Notes under the pieces: model-generated | Told to the model about the DNA's origin: nothing | Seen by the model: the letters and a program-made list of their open reading frames with translations, nothing else | The model's database searches: none | Assembly: GCF_018917865.1 (NCBI RefSeq) | Contig: NZ_JAHLPM010000003.1 | Location: 247,627 to 311,626, forward strand | Direction of reading: 5' to 3' | DNA length: 64,000 nucleotides | Source: Tissierella simiarum | GTDB lineage: Bacteria; Bacillota; Clostridia; Tissierellales; Tissierellaceae | Shown here: one piece after another, positions 8,311 to 16,644 of the stretch | How the letters are laid out: each line of letters starts with the position of its first letter | How positions within the stretch are numbered: position 1 is the stretch's first letter | Program-made: the position numbers and the translations under genes

Positions 8311-9360
8311 ATGGAACATGGAGGAGATTTAATTTCATATAAAAACGAATATGAAGGAAAGCTTATAGATTATAGCAGTAATATTAATCCTTTAGGACCA
8401 CCTGAAGGATTATATGAAGAGTTGATAAAAGAATTTAATGGCTTAACTAGTTATCCTGATATTAAATATAGAGAACTAAAAGATAGTGTAAAGGACTATT
8501 TAAAATGTGGTGTAGAAAATGTAGTACTGGGAAATGGTGCTGTAGAAATAATAGACAATTTTACATCTCTGTTTAATAGGATAATTGTTCATATGCCTTC
8601 TTTTCTAGAATATGAAAAAAGAGGAAGGATTAATAAAAAGGAAATTATAAAATTGGATTATAATAATGATTTCATGATAGACTTAAACAATTTAGAAAAA
8701 GTAATCTCTCTCGGAGATTTAGTTATATTAGGAAATCCTAATAATCCTACAGGTCTTAGGATAGAAAAGGACGTATTGTTAAATGTTTACGAAATAGTTA
8801 AGGCAAAAGGTGGTTTTTTATTATTGGATGAAGCGTTTTATGAATTTAGTCCAAGAGATTATGATAGTATTCAACTTTTTGAATCTTACTCCTATGAAAA
8901 TGTAGGTATAATAAGAGCAGCAACAAAGTTTTTTGCATTACCAGGCATAAGGCTTGGATATGGATGTACAGGAGAATCTATAGTTAAGGAATATGAAAGA
9001 GTACAATTACCATGGAGCATCAATTCATTAGCAGAAACTGCAGGAAAATATATATTTAAGGATTTAAACTATATAAATAAGAGTAAGGATTATATTCATA
9101 AAGAAAGAGAGTATTTATTAAGGGAATTAAATTTAATCAAGGGAATTAAACCTTATGATACTCACAGTAATTATATACTTATAGAGTTACTAAATTGGGA
9201 AGAAGAATTTATATTTAAATTCTTTTTAAAAAGAGGATATGTTTTAAGAAAATGCTCTAGTTTTGAAAAGTTAGGAGAAAATCATATTAGAATAGCTATA
9301 AAAGATAGAGAAAATAACGAAAGATTACTTAGCATTTTTAAGGAATTGGAGGAGATATAA
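8311..9360 (+). CDS. cobD: threonine-phosphate decarboxylase CobD
   Basis: PLP enzyme that decarboxylates L-threonine O-3-phosphate to aminopropanol phosphate, the linker of the cobalamin nucleotide loop. About 349 residues, aminotransferase class I/II fold close to HisC. Seen: HGGDL at the N-terminus (a CobD hallmark), NPNNPTG, LLLDEAFYEF with the PLP-ring Asp, and the Schiff-base Lys in RAATKFFALPGIRLGYG, then RIAIK near the C-terminus. ATG 8311 is preferred over GTG 8305 for its spacing to AGAGG at 8299-8303. HisC is a possible confusion but the operon context is decisive. Confidence 0.95.
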   Translation: MEHGGDLISYKNEYEGKLIDYSSNINPLGPPEGLYEELIKEFNGLTSYPDIKYRELKDSVKDYLKCGVENVVLGNGAVEIIDNFTSLFNRIIVHMPSFLEYEKRGRINKKEIIKLDYNNDFMIDLNNLEKVISLGDLVILGNPNNPTGLRIEKDVLLNVYEIVKAKGGFLLLDEAFYEFSPRDYDSIQLFESYSYENVGIIRAATKFFALPGIRLGYGCTGESIVKEYERVQLPWSINSLAETAGKYIFKDLNYINKSKDYIHKEREYLLRELNLIKGIKPYDTHSNYILIELLNWEEEFIFKFFLKRGYVLRKCSSFEKLGENHIRIAIKDRENNERLLSIFKELEEI

Positions 9361-9361
9361 A

Positions 9362-10675
9362 ATGAAACTCCTAGCCATAACAGGACCAAATAGTGGTAGT
9401 GGAAAGACTCTTTTAACGTTAGGTATTATTAGAAGTTTAAAAAATAGAGGATTAGACGTATCTGCCTTTAAAACTGGACCAGATTATATAGATACTAAAT
9501 ATTTAAGTATAGCTTTAGGGAAAAGGGCTGGAAATTTAGACTTTCATCTAATGGGAAAAGAAGGTGTCTTTAACAGTATTGGTATGAATAAAAGTGAAAT
9601 AGGGATAATTGAAGGAGCCATGGGATACTTTGATGGAATATCTAATACTTTTGAAAACTCTACCTATGATATAGTAAATACTTTAAAAACTAATTCTATT
9701 TTAGTTTATACACCTAAAGGAGAAATGTTTTCAGCCATTCCCCAAATTAAGGGAATGGTAGACTTTCCTAATTCAAATATAAAAGGTATAATTTTTAATA
9801 AAGTAAGTAAAGAATATTATTTAATGTTAAAGGAACAAGTAGAAAAATATATAGATATAGAAGTCTTAGGATATTTAGAGTTTAATAAAGATTTTGAAAT
9901 TCAAAGTAGACATTTAGGCTTATTGCAAAGCCACGAGTTGAGTAATATTGAAGAAATTATTAATATGGTAGCAAATAAGATTGAAGAAACTATAGATTTA
10001 GATAGCTTGTTAAAGTTAGCCAAAGACGTAGAAATAAAGTCTTATAACTATCCAATGAAGAAGAATATAAAAATTGCTATAGCTTATGATGATGCCTTTT
10101 CCTTTTATTATGGAGAAAACTTGAATTTATTTGAAAATATTTGTCATGTAGATTATTTTTCCCCTTTAAAGGATGAATATTTGCCAGAATGTAATCTTGT
10201 TTATTTAGGCGGAGGATATCCAGAACTTTATAAAGAAGAGTTATCTAAAAACCAAAAGCTTATTAAATCCATTAAAAATTATGGAGAAGACGGAGGTTTT
10301 ATTCTTGCAGAAGGTGGAGGATTAATGTACTTAACAGAACATATAGATGGTTCTTCTATGGTGGAACTTATAAAAGGCTATACTTCTATGGAAAACAAAA
10401 ATAAAAGATTTGGATATGTAAATATGAGGTTAGAGGAAGATATCATACTTGGCAAAAGAGGAGATTTATTAACAGGCAATGAATTTCATAAATCTCAAGT
10501 AAAAACTAATCTAAAGGAAGTAATTAATATAAATAAACCTAAGAGGGATAAGTTTTGGTCTTGCGGTTATCAATATAAAAATACACTAGCCATGTATCAG
10601 CATATTAACTTTTTAGGCAATATGGATAGTTTTGAATTTCTTTTAAATAAGATAGAACAAAAGAAGAGAAGGTGA
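9362..10675 (+). CDS. cbiA: cobyrinic acid a,c-diamide synthase CbiA, glutaminase Cys replaced by Gly
   Basis: Amidates corrin side chains a and c using ATP. 437 residues. The N-terminal synthetase domain is intact: GPNSGSGKTLLTLGI (P-loop), KTGPDYIDTKYL, EGAMGYFDG. The C-terminal class I glutaminase-like domain is present (YLGGGYPELY, GNEFHKS with its His) but the nucleophile motif, usually AECGGLMYL, reads AEGGGLMYL: codon GGT at 10313-10315 encodes Gly318 where Cys (TGT/TGC) is expected. The domain therefore should not hydrolyse glutamine. CbiA-type enzymes are known to accept ammonia. GGAGGAG ribosome binding site before the ATG. Confidence 0.96.
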   Translation: MKLLAITGPNSGSGKTLLTLGIIRSLKNRGLDVSAFKTGPDYIDTKYLSIALGKRAGNLDFHLMGKEGVFNSIGMNKSEIGIIEGAMGYFDGISNTFENSTYDIVNTLKTNSILVYTPKGEMFSAIPQIKGMVDFPNSNIKGIIFNKVSKEYYLMLKEQVEKYIDIEVLGYLEFNKDFEIQSRHLGLLQSHELSNIEEIINMVANKIEETIDLDSLLKLAKDVEIKSYNYPMKKNIKIAIAYDDAFSFYYGENLNLFENICHVDYFSPLKDEYLPECNLVYLGGGYPELYKEELSKNQKLIKSIKNYGEDGGFILAEGGGLMYLTEHIDGSSMVELIKGYTSMENKNKRFGYVNMRLEEDIILGKRGDLLTGNEFHKSQVKTNLKEVININKPKRDKFWSCGYQYKNTLAMYQHINFLGNMDSFEFLLNKIEQKKRR

Positions 10676-10681
10676 ATTGAA

Positions 10682-11302
10682 ATGTATATTAAAAAACCAA
10701 TGGATATTGAGAATAAAAGTATGGATATAATTGACGAACATATAAAAGACACCAACTTTACAGACGAAGAAATCATTGTAGTTAAAAGAATGATACATAC
10801 TACTGGAGACTTTGACTATAAAACCATAATATCTTTTAAAGAAGATTTTATTTCTCATAGTAAAGAAGCTATATTGTCTTCTGGCGTAATATTTACGGAT
10901 ACTAAAATGGCTTACTATGGTATAAACAAAAATGCTCTATATAAATCTAATTGTGAATTAAAATATTTTATTGATGATGAAGATGTTGCCATAAAAGCTA
11001 AAGAAAAAGGTGTTACTAGGTCTTACTGTGCAGTAGAAAAAGCTGTTAATGAAGGAATAGATATGTTTGTAATAGGCAATGCTCCAACAGCTCTCTTTAG
11101 ATTATTAGAATTGGTTAAAGAAGGTAGGGTTAAGCCAAAGTTCATTGTGGGAGTGCCAGTAGGCTTTGTAGGAGCAGCTGAATCTAAGGAATATTTAAGG
11201 GAGTTTGAAATACCATCCATATCTACAATAGGAAATAAAGGTGGAAGCAATGTGGCAGCCTCTATTATTAATGCTCTTTTATATATGGTGGTTGGAAGAT
11301 GA
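10682..11302 (+). CDS. cbiC: cobalt-precorrin-8 methylmutase CbiC
   Basis: Catalyses the 1,5-methyl shift from C11 to C12, giving cobyrinate. 206 residues, the normal size. Conserved features: KRMIHTTGDFDY with the catalytic-region His, ILSSGVIFTDTKM, AIGNAPTALFRLLEL in the form VIGNAPTALFR, and GVPVGFVGAAESKE followed by the GNKGGSNVAASIINALLY tail. The start of cbiD overlaps its stop by 4 bases. Confidence 0.97.
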   Translation: MYIKKPMDIENKSMDIIDEHIKDTNFTDEEIIVVKRMIHTTGDFDYKTIISFKEDFISHSKEAILSSGVIFTDTKMAYYGINKNALYKSNCELKYFIDDEDVAIKAKEKGVTRSYCAVEKAVNEGIDMFVIGNAPTALFRLLELVKEGRVKPKFIVGVPVGFVGAAESKEYLREFEIPSISTIGNKGGSNVAASIINALLYMVVGR

Positions 11303-12375
11303 TGGATCCTCTTTATATTATTAAAGAAGGTAAAAGTTTAAGATGTGGTTATACTACTGGTAGTTGTGGAGCAGGAGCAGCTAAAGCAGCAGCCATAATG
11401 TTAGAAAAAAAAGAAATTATTAATTATGTAGAAATAGATACACCTGCAGGAATAAGGCTTAAACTAGAAGTAAGCAATCAAAAATTAGAAGATGAATATG
11501 CTAGTTGTTCCATAATAAAGGATGGTGGCGATGATCCAGATGTTACAGATGGAATGGAGATTTTTGCAAAGGTGTTTAAAAGAAAAGATGGACAAGTCAT
11601 CATAGATGGAGGAACGGGAATAGGTAGAATAAAAAGAAAAGGATTGTTTGGGGAAATTGGAGATGCTGCTATAAATCCTGTTCCTAGACAAATGATTGAA
11701 AAAGAAGTTAAAGAAGTTTCAAATGATGGTTATGATGTACTTATATATGCCCCTAAGGGAGAAGAAATAAGTAAAAAAACCTATAATAAAAATATTGGAG
11801 TTGAAGGTGGAATATCTATAATAGGGACTAAAGGCATAGTGTATCCCATGTCTGATGATGCTTTATTAAAGACCATATATATGGAAGTTGATATAGTAGA
11901 AGAAAAGTATGGTAAGGATAATATTATTCTTGTTCCAGGAAATTATGGAGAAAAAATGGTGGAAGAGCTAAATATGGCTGGTGGAAAAGTGAAAGTTTCT
12001 AATTTTATAGGAGATAGTTTGTTATATATTTATAATAAAGGCTTTAAATATATTACCCTTATAGGACATATAGGTAAATTCTCAAAATTATCTTTAGGCG
12101 TATTTAATACTCATAGTAGAGTTTGTGATGGCAGGATGGAAGCTTTTATATATTATTTAGCTCTTAGAGGAGCTTCAATGGAGATTATCCATAAAATAAT
12201 GAATACTATAACTGCAGAAGAAGCTTTAAATATATGTATAGAAAACGGTTATAAAGAAATTGTAAGAGATATGGAGAAAGGATGCGAAGATAGAATAAGA
12301 AAATACCTAAAAGATGAAAATTTTCCTGTTAGAGTAATAATTTATTCTATGGAAAGGGGGATTAACATGGGGTAG
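11299..12375 (+). CDS. cbiD: cobalt-precorrin-5B C1-methyltransferase CbiD
   Basis: Methylates C1 of the corrin ring and takes part in ring-contraction chemistry. 358 residues. N-terminal LRCGYTTGSCGAGAAKAAA is the family hallmark; DGGDDPDVTDG, GGTGIGRIKRKGL, AINPVPRQMI and GNYGEKM follow. The reading frame runs through the ribosome binding site and ATG (12367) of cbiE and stops at TAG 12373-12375. A single extra G in the run at 12369-12372 would fuse CbiD in frame to CbiE. Confidence 0.96.
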   Translation: MMDPLYIIKEGKSLRCGYTTGSCGAGAAKAAAIMLEKKEIINYVEIDTPAGIRLKLEVSNQKLEDEYASCSIIKDGGDDPDVTDGMEIFAKVFKRKDGQVIIDGGTGIGRIKRKGLFGEIGDAAINPVPRQMIEKEVKEVSNDGYDVLIYAPKGEEISKKTYNKNIGVEGGISIIGTKGIVYPMSDDALLKTIYMEVDIVEEKYGKDNIILVPGNYGEKMVEELNMAGGKVKVSNFIGDSLLYIYNKGFKYITLIGHIGKFSKLSLGVFNTHSRVCDGRMEAFIYYLALRGASMEIIHKIMNTITAEEALNICIENGYKEIVRDMEKGCEDRIRKYLKDENFPVRVIIYSMERGINMG

Positions 12376-12971
12376 TTGTAGCAGGCGTAGGACCAGGGAA
12401 TCCAAAGTATTTAACTGTAGATGTAAAAGAAAGAATAGAAGAAGCTGAAAATATTCTAGCCTTTGGAAGAGTTGGAAATTTATTAATCAATTTTAATAAA
12501 AAATATCTAGAAGTCAAAACAGTAGAAGAAGTAAAAGGCTATGTTGATAAACATAAAAATTTACTTATTTTAGCTTCTGGAGATCCTTGTTTCTATGGTA
12601 TAGTAGAATATTTAAAGAAAAATAATATTATTATTGATGAGATATTACCAGGCATATCATCTTTTCAATATCTAATGGCTAAATTAGGTAGAAGTTGGCA
12701 AGAATCAAAGTTTTTATCCTTACATGGAAGAACAGAAGGTTTAGAGAAAGTTAAAAAATCTCCTTTAACTATAATTCTTACAGATAAAATAAATACTCCT
12801 AACAGAATATCAAAGGAGCTTAAAGCTTTAGGAGTAAGAGGAAGAATTATCACTGGTTTTAACCTATCCTATGATAATGAGAAAATTATAGAAAAGAATA
12901 TTGGTGAGGAAATAGAAGATATATCTTCTTTAGGGGTGGTGATTGTAGAACATGAAATGGATAAAAGATAA
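12366..12971 (+). CDS. cbiE: cobalt-precorrin-7 C5-methyltransferase CbiE, N-terminal frame broken
   Basis: Tetrapyrrole methylase for C5. The recognisable protein begins VVVAGVGPGNPKYLTVD and includes ASGDPCFYG and EILPGISSFQYLMAKLGRSWQ, and is intact to TAA 12969-12971. In this frame there is no ATG, GTG or TTG before 12675, deep inside the fold, and a TAA lies at 12363-12365. The evident start signal, GGAAAGGGGG (12351-12360) then ATG 12367, is in another frame and reads ATG GGG TAG. One additional G would restore ATG-GGG-GTA-GTT. So this is a one-base deletion (real or from assembly), or a -1 slip at GGGG feeding CbiE. Confidence 0.85.
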   Translation, partial: HGVVVAGVGPGNPKYLTVDVKERIEEAENILAFGRVGNLLINFNKKYLEVKTVEEVKGYVDKHKNLLILASGDPCFYGIVEYLKKNNIIIDEILPGISSFQYLMAKLGRSWQESKFLSLHGRTEGLEKVKKSPLTIILTDKINTPNRISKELKALGVRGRIITGFNLSYDNEKIIEKNIGEEIEDISSLGVVIVEHEMDKR

Positions 12972-13500
12972 GGAATTTATTCGAGGCAATGTACCTATGA
13001 CTAAATTCAATATAAGGGTCTTAACTTTAGCTTATTTAAATATTAGTTTAGGAGATCGACTACTAGATATTGGCGCTGGAACTGGCTCTGTTTCCATAGA
13101 AGGAGCCTTACAAGGAGCTAGGGTTTGGGCAATAGAAAAAGAAGAAGAAGGTATAGAGTTAATAGATAAGAACTGTAAAAAATTTAATGCAGAAATCAAC
13201 CTAATTAAAGGAGTAGCTCCTAAGGATTTACCTGATTTAAAGTTCAGTAAATGTTTCATAGGTGGAAGTGGCGGGAGAATGGAAGAAATATTTAAATATT
13301 TGAATGCTAATTTAGAAATGGATGGTATAGTTTGTGGCAATTTTATTACTATAAAAAATTTAAACCAATTTATAAATTTATTAAAGGAATATAAGTATAA
13401 AGATATAGAAGTGGAATTAATCCAATCATCATCTATGGATGATATTGGATTAATGAAAGGCAGTAACCCGATATTTATTGGTAAAGGAGTGAAGATATGA
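12952..13500 (+). CDS. cbiT: cobalt-precorrin-6B C15-methyltransferase (decarboxylating) CbiT
   Basis: SAM-dependent methyltransferase that methylates C15 and decarboxylates the C12 acetate; partner of CbiE. 182 residues. The N-terminal motif GNVPMTKFNIRVLTL and the SAM-binding LLDIGAGTGSVSIEGAL are visible, then AIEKEEEGIELIDKN (acidic ribose-binding loop) and FIGGSGGRMEEI. It starts inside the end of cbiE, with a 20-base overlap, so the two are translationally linked. CbiE and CbiT are separate genes here, not the fused CobL form. Confidence 0.95.
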   Translation: MKWIKDKEFIRGNVPMTKFNIRVLTLAYLNISLGDRLLDIGAGTGSVSIEGALQGARVWAIEKEEEGIELIDKNCKKFNAEINLIKGVAPKDLPDLKFSKCFIGGSGGRMEEIFKYLNANLEMDGIVCGNFITIKNLNQFINLLKEYKYKDIEVELIQSSSMDDIGLMKGSNPIFIGKGVKI

Positions 13501-14159
13501 AAAAATTATATGGAATAGGAACAGGACCTGGAGACAAAGAATTAGTGACTATAAAAGCTGTTAAGGTTATGGAAGATGCAGATATTATATTTGCTCCTAA
13601 CAATAAAGGGACCAATATGGCTTTAGATATAGTGAAAGAGTACATTGCCAATAAGAAGGTTATTTTGTTAAATTTACCTATGGGACAAGTTACTAAAGAA
13701 GATTATATTAAAAATGCTAAAATTATGGAAGAAAATATTTTAGAAGATAAGTATGGAGTATTTTTAACTTTGGGAGACCCTTTAATATATAGTACCTTTA
13801 TTTACTTAATGGAAGAAATAGAAGAAATGGGTGTACAAACAGAGATTGTACCAGGTATACCATCCTTCATAGCTGCAGCAGCTAGTAGTAAGACTCCTTT
13901 AACTTTAAAGGGAGAAAAGCTATTAATTATAGATGAATTTAAAGAGAATTCATTGAAAAATATAGATACTTTTTGTTTGTTGAAAACTTGGAAAGATAAA
14001 GAAAAGTTACTTAAAGAAATAGATGAAGAAGGTTTTACCTATAAATATATAAAAAGAGCGACTTTAGAAGAAGAGAAGATTTTAATAGATGAAGAAGAAA
14101 TATTAAAAGATAAAGATTATATATCCTTAATAATTGGAAGGAGGAATCCTCGTGATTAG
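13497..14159 (+). CDS. cbiL: cobalt-factor II C20-methyltransferase CbiL
   Basis: First C-methylation after cobalt insertion. 220 residues of the tetrapyrrole methylase fold: LYGIGTGPGDKELVTIKAV at the N-terminus, then FLTLGDPLIYSTFIYL and EIVPGIPSFIAAAASSKTPL. These are typical of CobI/CbiL. It overlaps cbiT by 4 bases and the following cbiF by 8 bases. No anomalies seen. Confidence 0.95.
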   Translation: MKKLYGIGTGPGDKELVTIKAVKVMEDADIIFAPNNKGTNMALDIVKEYIANKKVILLNLPMGQVTKEDYIKNAKIMEENILEDKYGVFLTLGDPLIYSTFIYLMEEIEEMGVQTEIVPGIPSFIAAAASSKTPLTLKGEKLLIIDEFKENSLKNIDTFCLLKTWKDKEKLLKEIDEEGFTYKYIKRATLEEEKILIDEEEILKDKDYISLIIGRRNPRD

Positions 14160-14907
14160 CTTTGTTGGTGCAGGTCCAGGAGATGTAGATTTAATAACTA
14201 TTAAAGGTAGAAGACTTTTAGAAGAAGGAGATATTATTATATATGCAGGTAGTCTAGTGTCTAAAGATCATTTAAATTTCTGTAAAAAAGAAGCTAAGTT
14301 TTATAACAGTGCTTCTATGACTTTAGAAGAAGTTATAAGTGTTATGGAGGAAGGCTTTAAGAATAGTTTAAAAGTCATTAGACTTCATACAGGAGATCCT
14401 ACTATTTATGGAGCTATAAGAGAACAAATGGACTTATTGGATGAAAAGAATATTCCTTTTGAAGTAATACCGGGTGTTAGTTCCTTTACAGCTGCTTGTT
14501 CTAGTATAAAAAGGGAATTTACTTTACCTAATGTTAGTCAAACCGTTATACTGACTAGAATTGAAGGAAGAACAAGTGTACCTGAAAAAGAGGATTTGGA
14601 AAAGCTAGCATCTTATAAAGCTTCTATGGCATTATTTTTATCTATTAACAATATTGGTAAAGTAGTAGAAAAGTTAAAAAAAGGTTATGAGAGAGAAGAC
14701 GTACCTGTTGCTGTAGTCTACAAAGCAACTTGGGAAGACGAAAAGATAATAATGGGGACTTTAAAGGACATTGAAGAAAAAGTAAAAGAAGCGGGTATAA
14801 ATAAAATGGCTCAAATCCTTATAGGAGATTTTATTGAAGGAGATTATGAAAGATCAAAGCTTTATGATCCTTCCTTTACCCATGAATATAGGAGAAGCTC
14901 CAAATGA
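14152..14907 (+). CDS. cbiF: cobalt-precorrin-4 C11-methyltransferase CbiF
   Basis: Methylates C11 of cobalt-precorrin-4. The product is about 251 residues from GTG 14152, chosen because GGAAGGAGG (14136-14144) is 7 bases upstream; a longer in-frame TTG at 14134 would include that ribosome binding site. Motifs: ISFVGAGPGDVDLITIKG, IIYAGSLV, RLHTGDPTIYGAIREQMD and EVIPGVSSFTAACSSI. The DPSFTHEYR tail is also typical of CbiF/CobM. Confidence 0.95.
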   Translation: MISFVGAGPGDVDLITIKGRRLLEEGDIIIYAGSLVSKDHLNFCKKEAKFYNSASMTLEEVISVMEEGFKNSLKVIRLHTGDPTIYGAIREQMDLLDEKNIPFEVIPGVSSFTAACSSIKREFTLPNVSQTVILTRIEGRTSVPEKEDLEKLASYKASMALFLSINNIGKVVEKLKKGYEREDVPVAVVYKATWEDEKIIMGTLKDIEEKVKEAGINKMAQILIGDFIEGDYERSKLYDPSFTHEYRRSSK

Positions 14908-15929
14908 AAATAGCTTGTCTATCTTTTACTGATAATGGGTTTATAATAGGAGAGTCAATAACTTCAAAGCTAACAGAAAAATTTTACTCTAACTATATAG
15001 TAGAACATTTTGTGAATAAAGAAATTGAAGGCGGAATAAAAGCTTATCTTCCAAAACTTGTTAGAGAATATGACGGATTGGTTTTTATTTCTGCTACGGG
15101 CATAGCTGTAAGGATGATAGCTCCTTTTGTAAAGGACAAAAAAAAGGACCCAGCAGTAGTAGTGGTAGATGATTTAGGAAGATATTCTATAAGTTTATTA
15201 TCAGGTCATATTGGTGGCGCCAATGTCTTAGCAAAGGATATTAGCTTAGCTATAGATGCAGTAGCTATAATTACCACTGGTTCTGATGCTAGAGGTCTAG
15301 AGGCTATTGATTATTTTAGTATGACTAAGGGGTACCATATAGAATCTATGGAAATGGCTAAAACTTTAACAGCTATGATGGTAAACAACAGAAAGGTAGG
15401 TTTTTATTCTGAAGACTTGCCAGTTATAAGTTATAAAAATTTGACTGTATATAATCATATACCCTGTAATAATGATGAAATAGAAGGCCTTATAATAGTA
15501 TCTTCTAAGAAAACCATTGATACTAAAATACCTTATATTCTTTTAAGACCAAAAAACATAAATATAGGCATAGGTTGTAGGCGAGGAGTAGAAGGTAAAA
15601 AGATTATAGATGGTATATATGATGTTTTAAATATTTTAGATCTTTCTTCTCATGGAATAAAAGCAATTGGAACTATTGATATAAAAAAAGATGAAAAAGG
15701 GATAAAAGAGGCAGCAGAACATTTTAATTGTCCTATTAAAATTTTTACCAAAGAAGAAATAAATAAAGTGGAAGATAATTTAACAAGAAGTGAATTTGTT
15801 AAAGGAAAGGTTGGCGTTTATTCTGTATCTGAGCCTTGTGCAAAGCTTTTAGGAGGAAAGCTTTTAGCAGCTAAAAAAGTTTATGAAGGAATAACTATTT
15901 CGATAACAAAGGAGGAGACCCATGGCTAA
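14904..15929 (+). CDS. cbiG: cobalt-precorrin-5A hydrolase CbiG
   Basis: Opens the delta-lactone of cobalt-precorrin-5A, releasing acetaldehyde, the step that contracts the ring. 341 residues. The N-terminal and central domains show FISATGIAVRMIAPFVKDKKKDPAV (quoted in parts: ATGIAVRMIAP, KDKKKDPAVVVVDD) and LLSGHIGGANVLA; the C-terminal domain shows NIGIGCRRGVEG and KLLAAKKVYEGITIS. It overlaps the genes on both sides by a few bases. Confidence 0.95.
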   Translation: MKIACLSFTDNGFIIGESITSKLTEKFYSNYIVEHFVNKEIEGGIKAYLPKLVREYDGLVFISATGIAVRMIAPFVKDKKKDPAVVVVDDLGRYSISLLSGHIGGANVLAKDISLAIDAVAIITTGSDARGLEAIDYFSMTKGYHIESMEMAKTLTAMMVNNRKVGFYSEDLPVISYKNLTVYNHIPCNNDEIEGLIIVSSKKTIDTKIPYILLRPKNINIGIGCRRGVEGKKIIDGIYDVLNILDLSSHGIKAIGTIDIKKDEKGIKEAAEHFNCPIKIFTKEEINKVEDNLTRSEFVKGKVGVYSVSEPCAKLLGGKLLAAKKVYEGITISITKEETHG

Positions 15930-16644
15930 ACTGTATGTAATAGGTATTGGACCAGGTGGAGTAGAACACATGACTTTAAAGGCTATTGAAACTATAAAGA
16001 GTTGTGATGTTATAGTAGGATATACACCTTATATAGATTATGTAAAGGATTTTATTGGGGATAAGGAAGTATTTAAAACGGGTATGAGAGGTGAATTAGA
16101 AAGGTGTAAGAAAGCTATTGAGTTTACTATAGAAGGAAAAAATACAGCTATAATTAGTACTGGAGATTCAGGACTATATGGAATGGCAGGACCTATTTTA
16201 GAGCTAAGACAAGATGTTGATGTTGAAATAATTCCTGGCATTACAGCAGCTTTTTCTGCTGCCAGTGAGCTAGGATCTCCTATTATGCATGATTATGCTT
16301 CAATTAGCTTAAGTGATTTATTAACACCTTGGGAAGTTATAGAAAAAAGATTAGAAAAAAGTGCAGAAGCTGATTTTGTAATAACTTTATATAATCCAAA
16401 GAGTAAAGGAAGAGCTGATCATTTAGAAAAAGCTATAAATATCATATTAAAACATAAATCTCCTTCGACACCTGTAGGTATTATAAAGAACTCAGGTAGA
16501 CCAAATACGGAAAAGTGGATAACTACGTTGGATAATATATGTTATGAAAAAGTTGATATGATGAGTATTGTAATCATAGGAAACAAGAGTACTTATATAA
16601 AGAATAATGAAATCATAACACCTAGAGGGTATTTGATAAAATGA
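15922..16644 (+). CDS. cbiH: cobalt-factor III C17-methyltransferase CbiH
   Basis: Ring-contracting C17 methyltransferase (CbiH/CobJ family), 240 residues. Seen: LYVIGIGPGGVEHMTLKA, VIVGYTPYIDYV, TGMRGELERCKKAIE, IISTGDSGLYGMAGP, EIIPGITAAFSAASELGSP and NSGRPNTEKW, all standard. AAAGGAGGAG precedes the ATG. It is a single-domain protein with no Fe-S extension as found in some homologues. Confidence 0.95.
   Translation: MAKLYVIGIGPGGVEHMTLKAIETIKSCDVIVGYTPYIDYVKDFIGDKEVFKTGMRGELERCKKAIEFTIEGKNTAIISTGDSGLYGMAGPILELRQDVDVEIIPGITAAFSAASELGSPIMHDYASISLSDLLTPWEVIEKRLEKSAEADFVITLYNPKSKGRADHLEKAINIILKHKSPSTPVGIIKNSGRPNTEKWITTLDNICYEKVDMMSIVIIGNKSTYIKNNEIITPRGYLIK

Noticed and set aside
12675..12971. 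Short 98-residue open frame taken as a separate gene
   Set aside because: It starts at an internal Met of CbiE; conserved CbiE sequence continues upstream to 12369 in the same frame.
13032..13340. 102-residue minus-strand open frame inside cbiT
   Set aside because: Antisense shadow of a gene with clear SAM-binding motifs.
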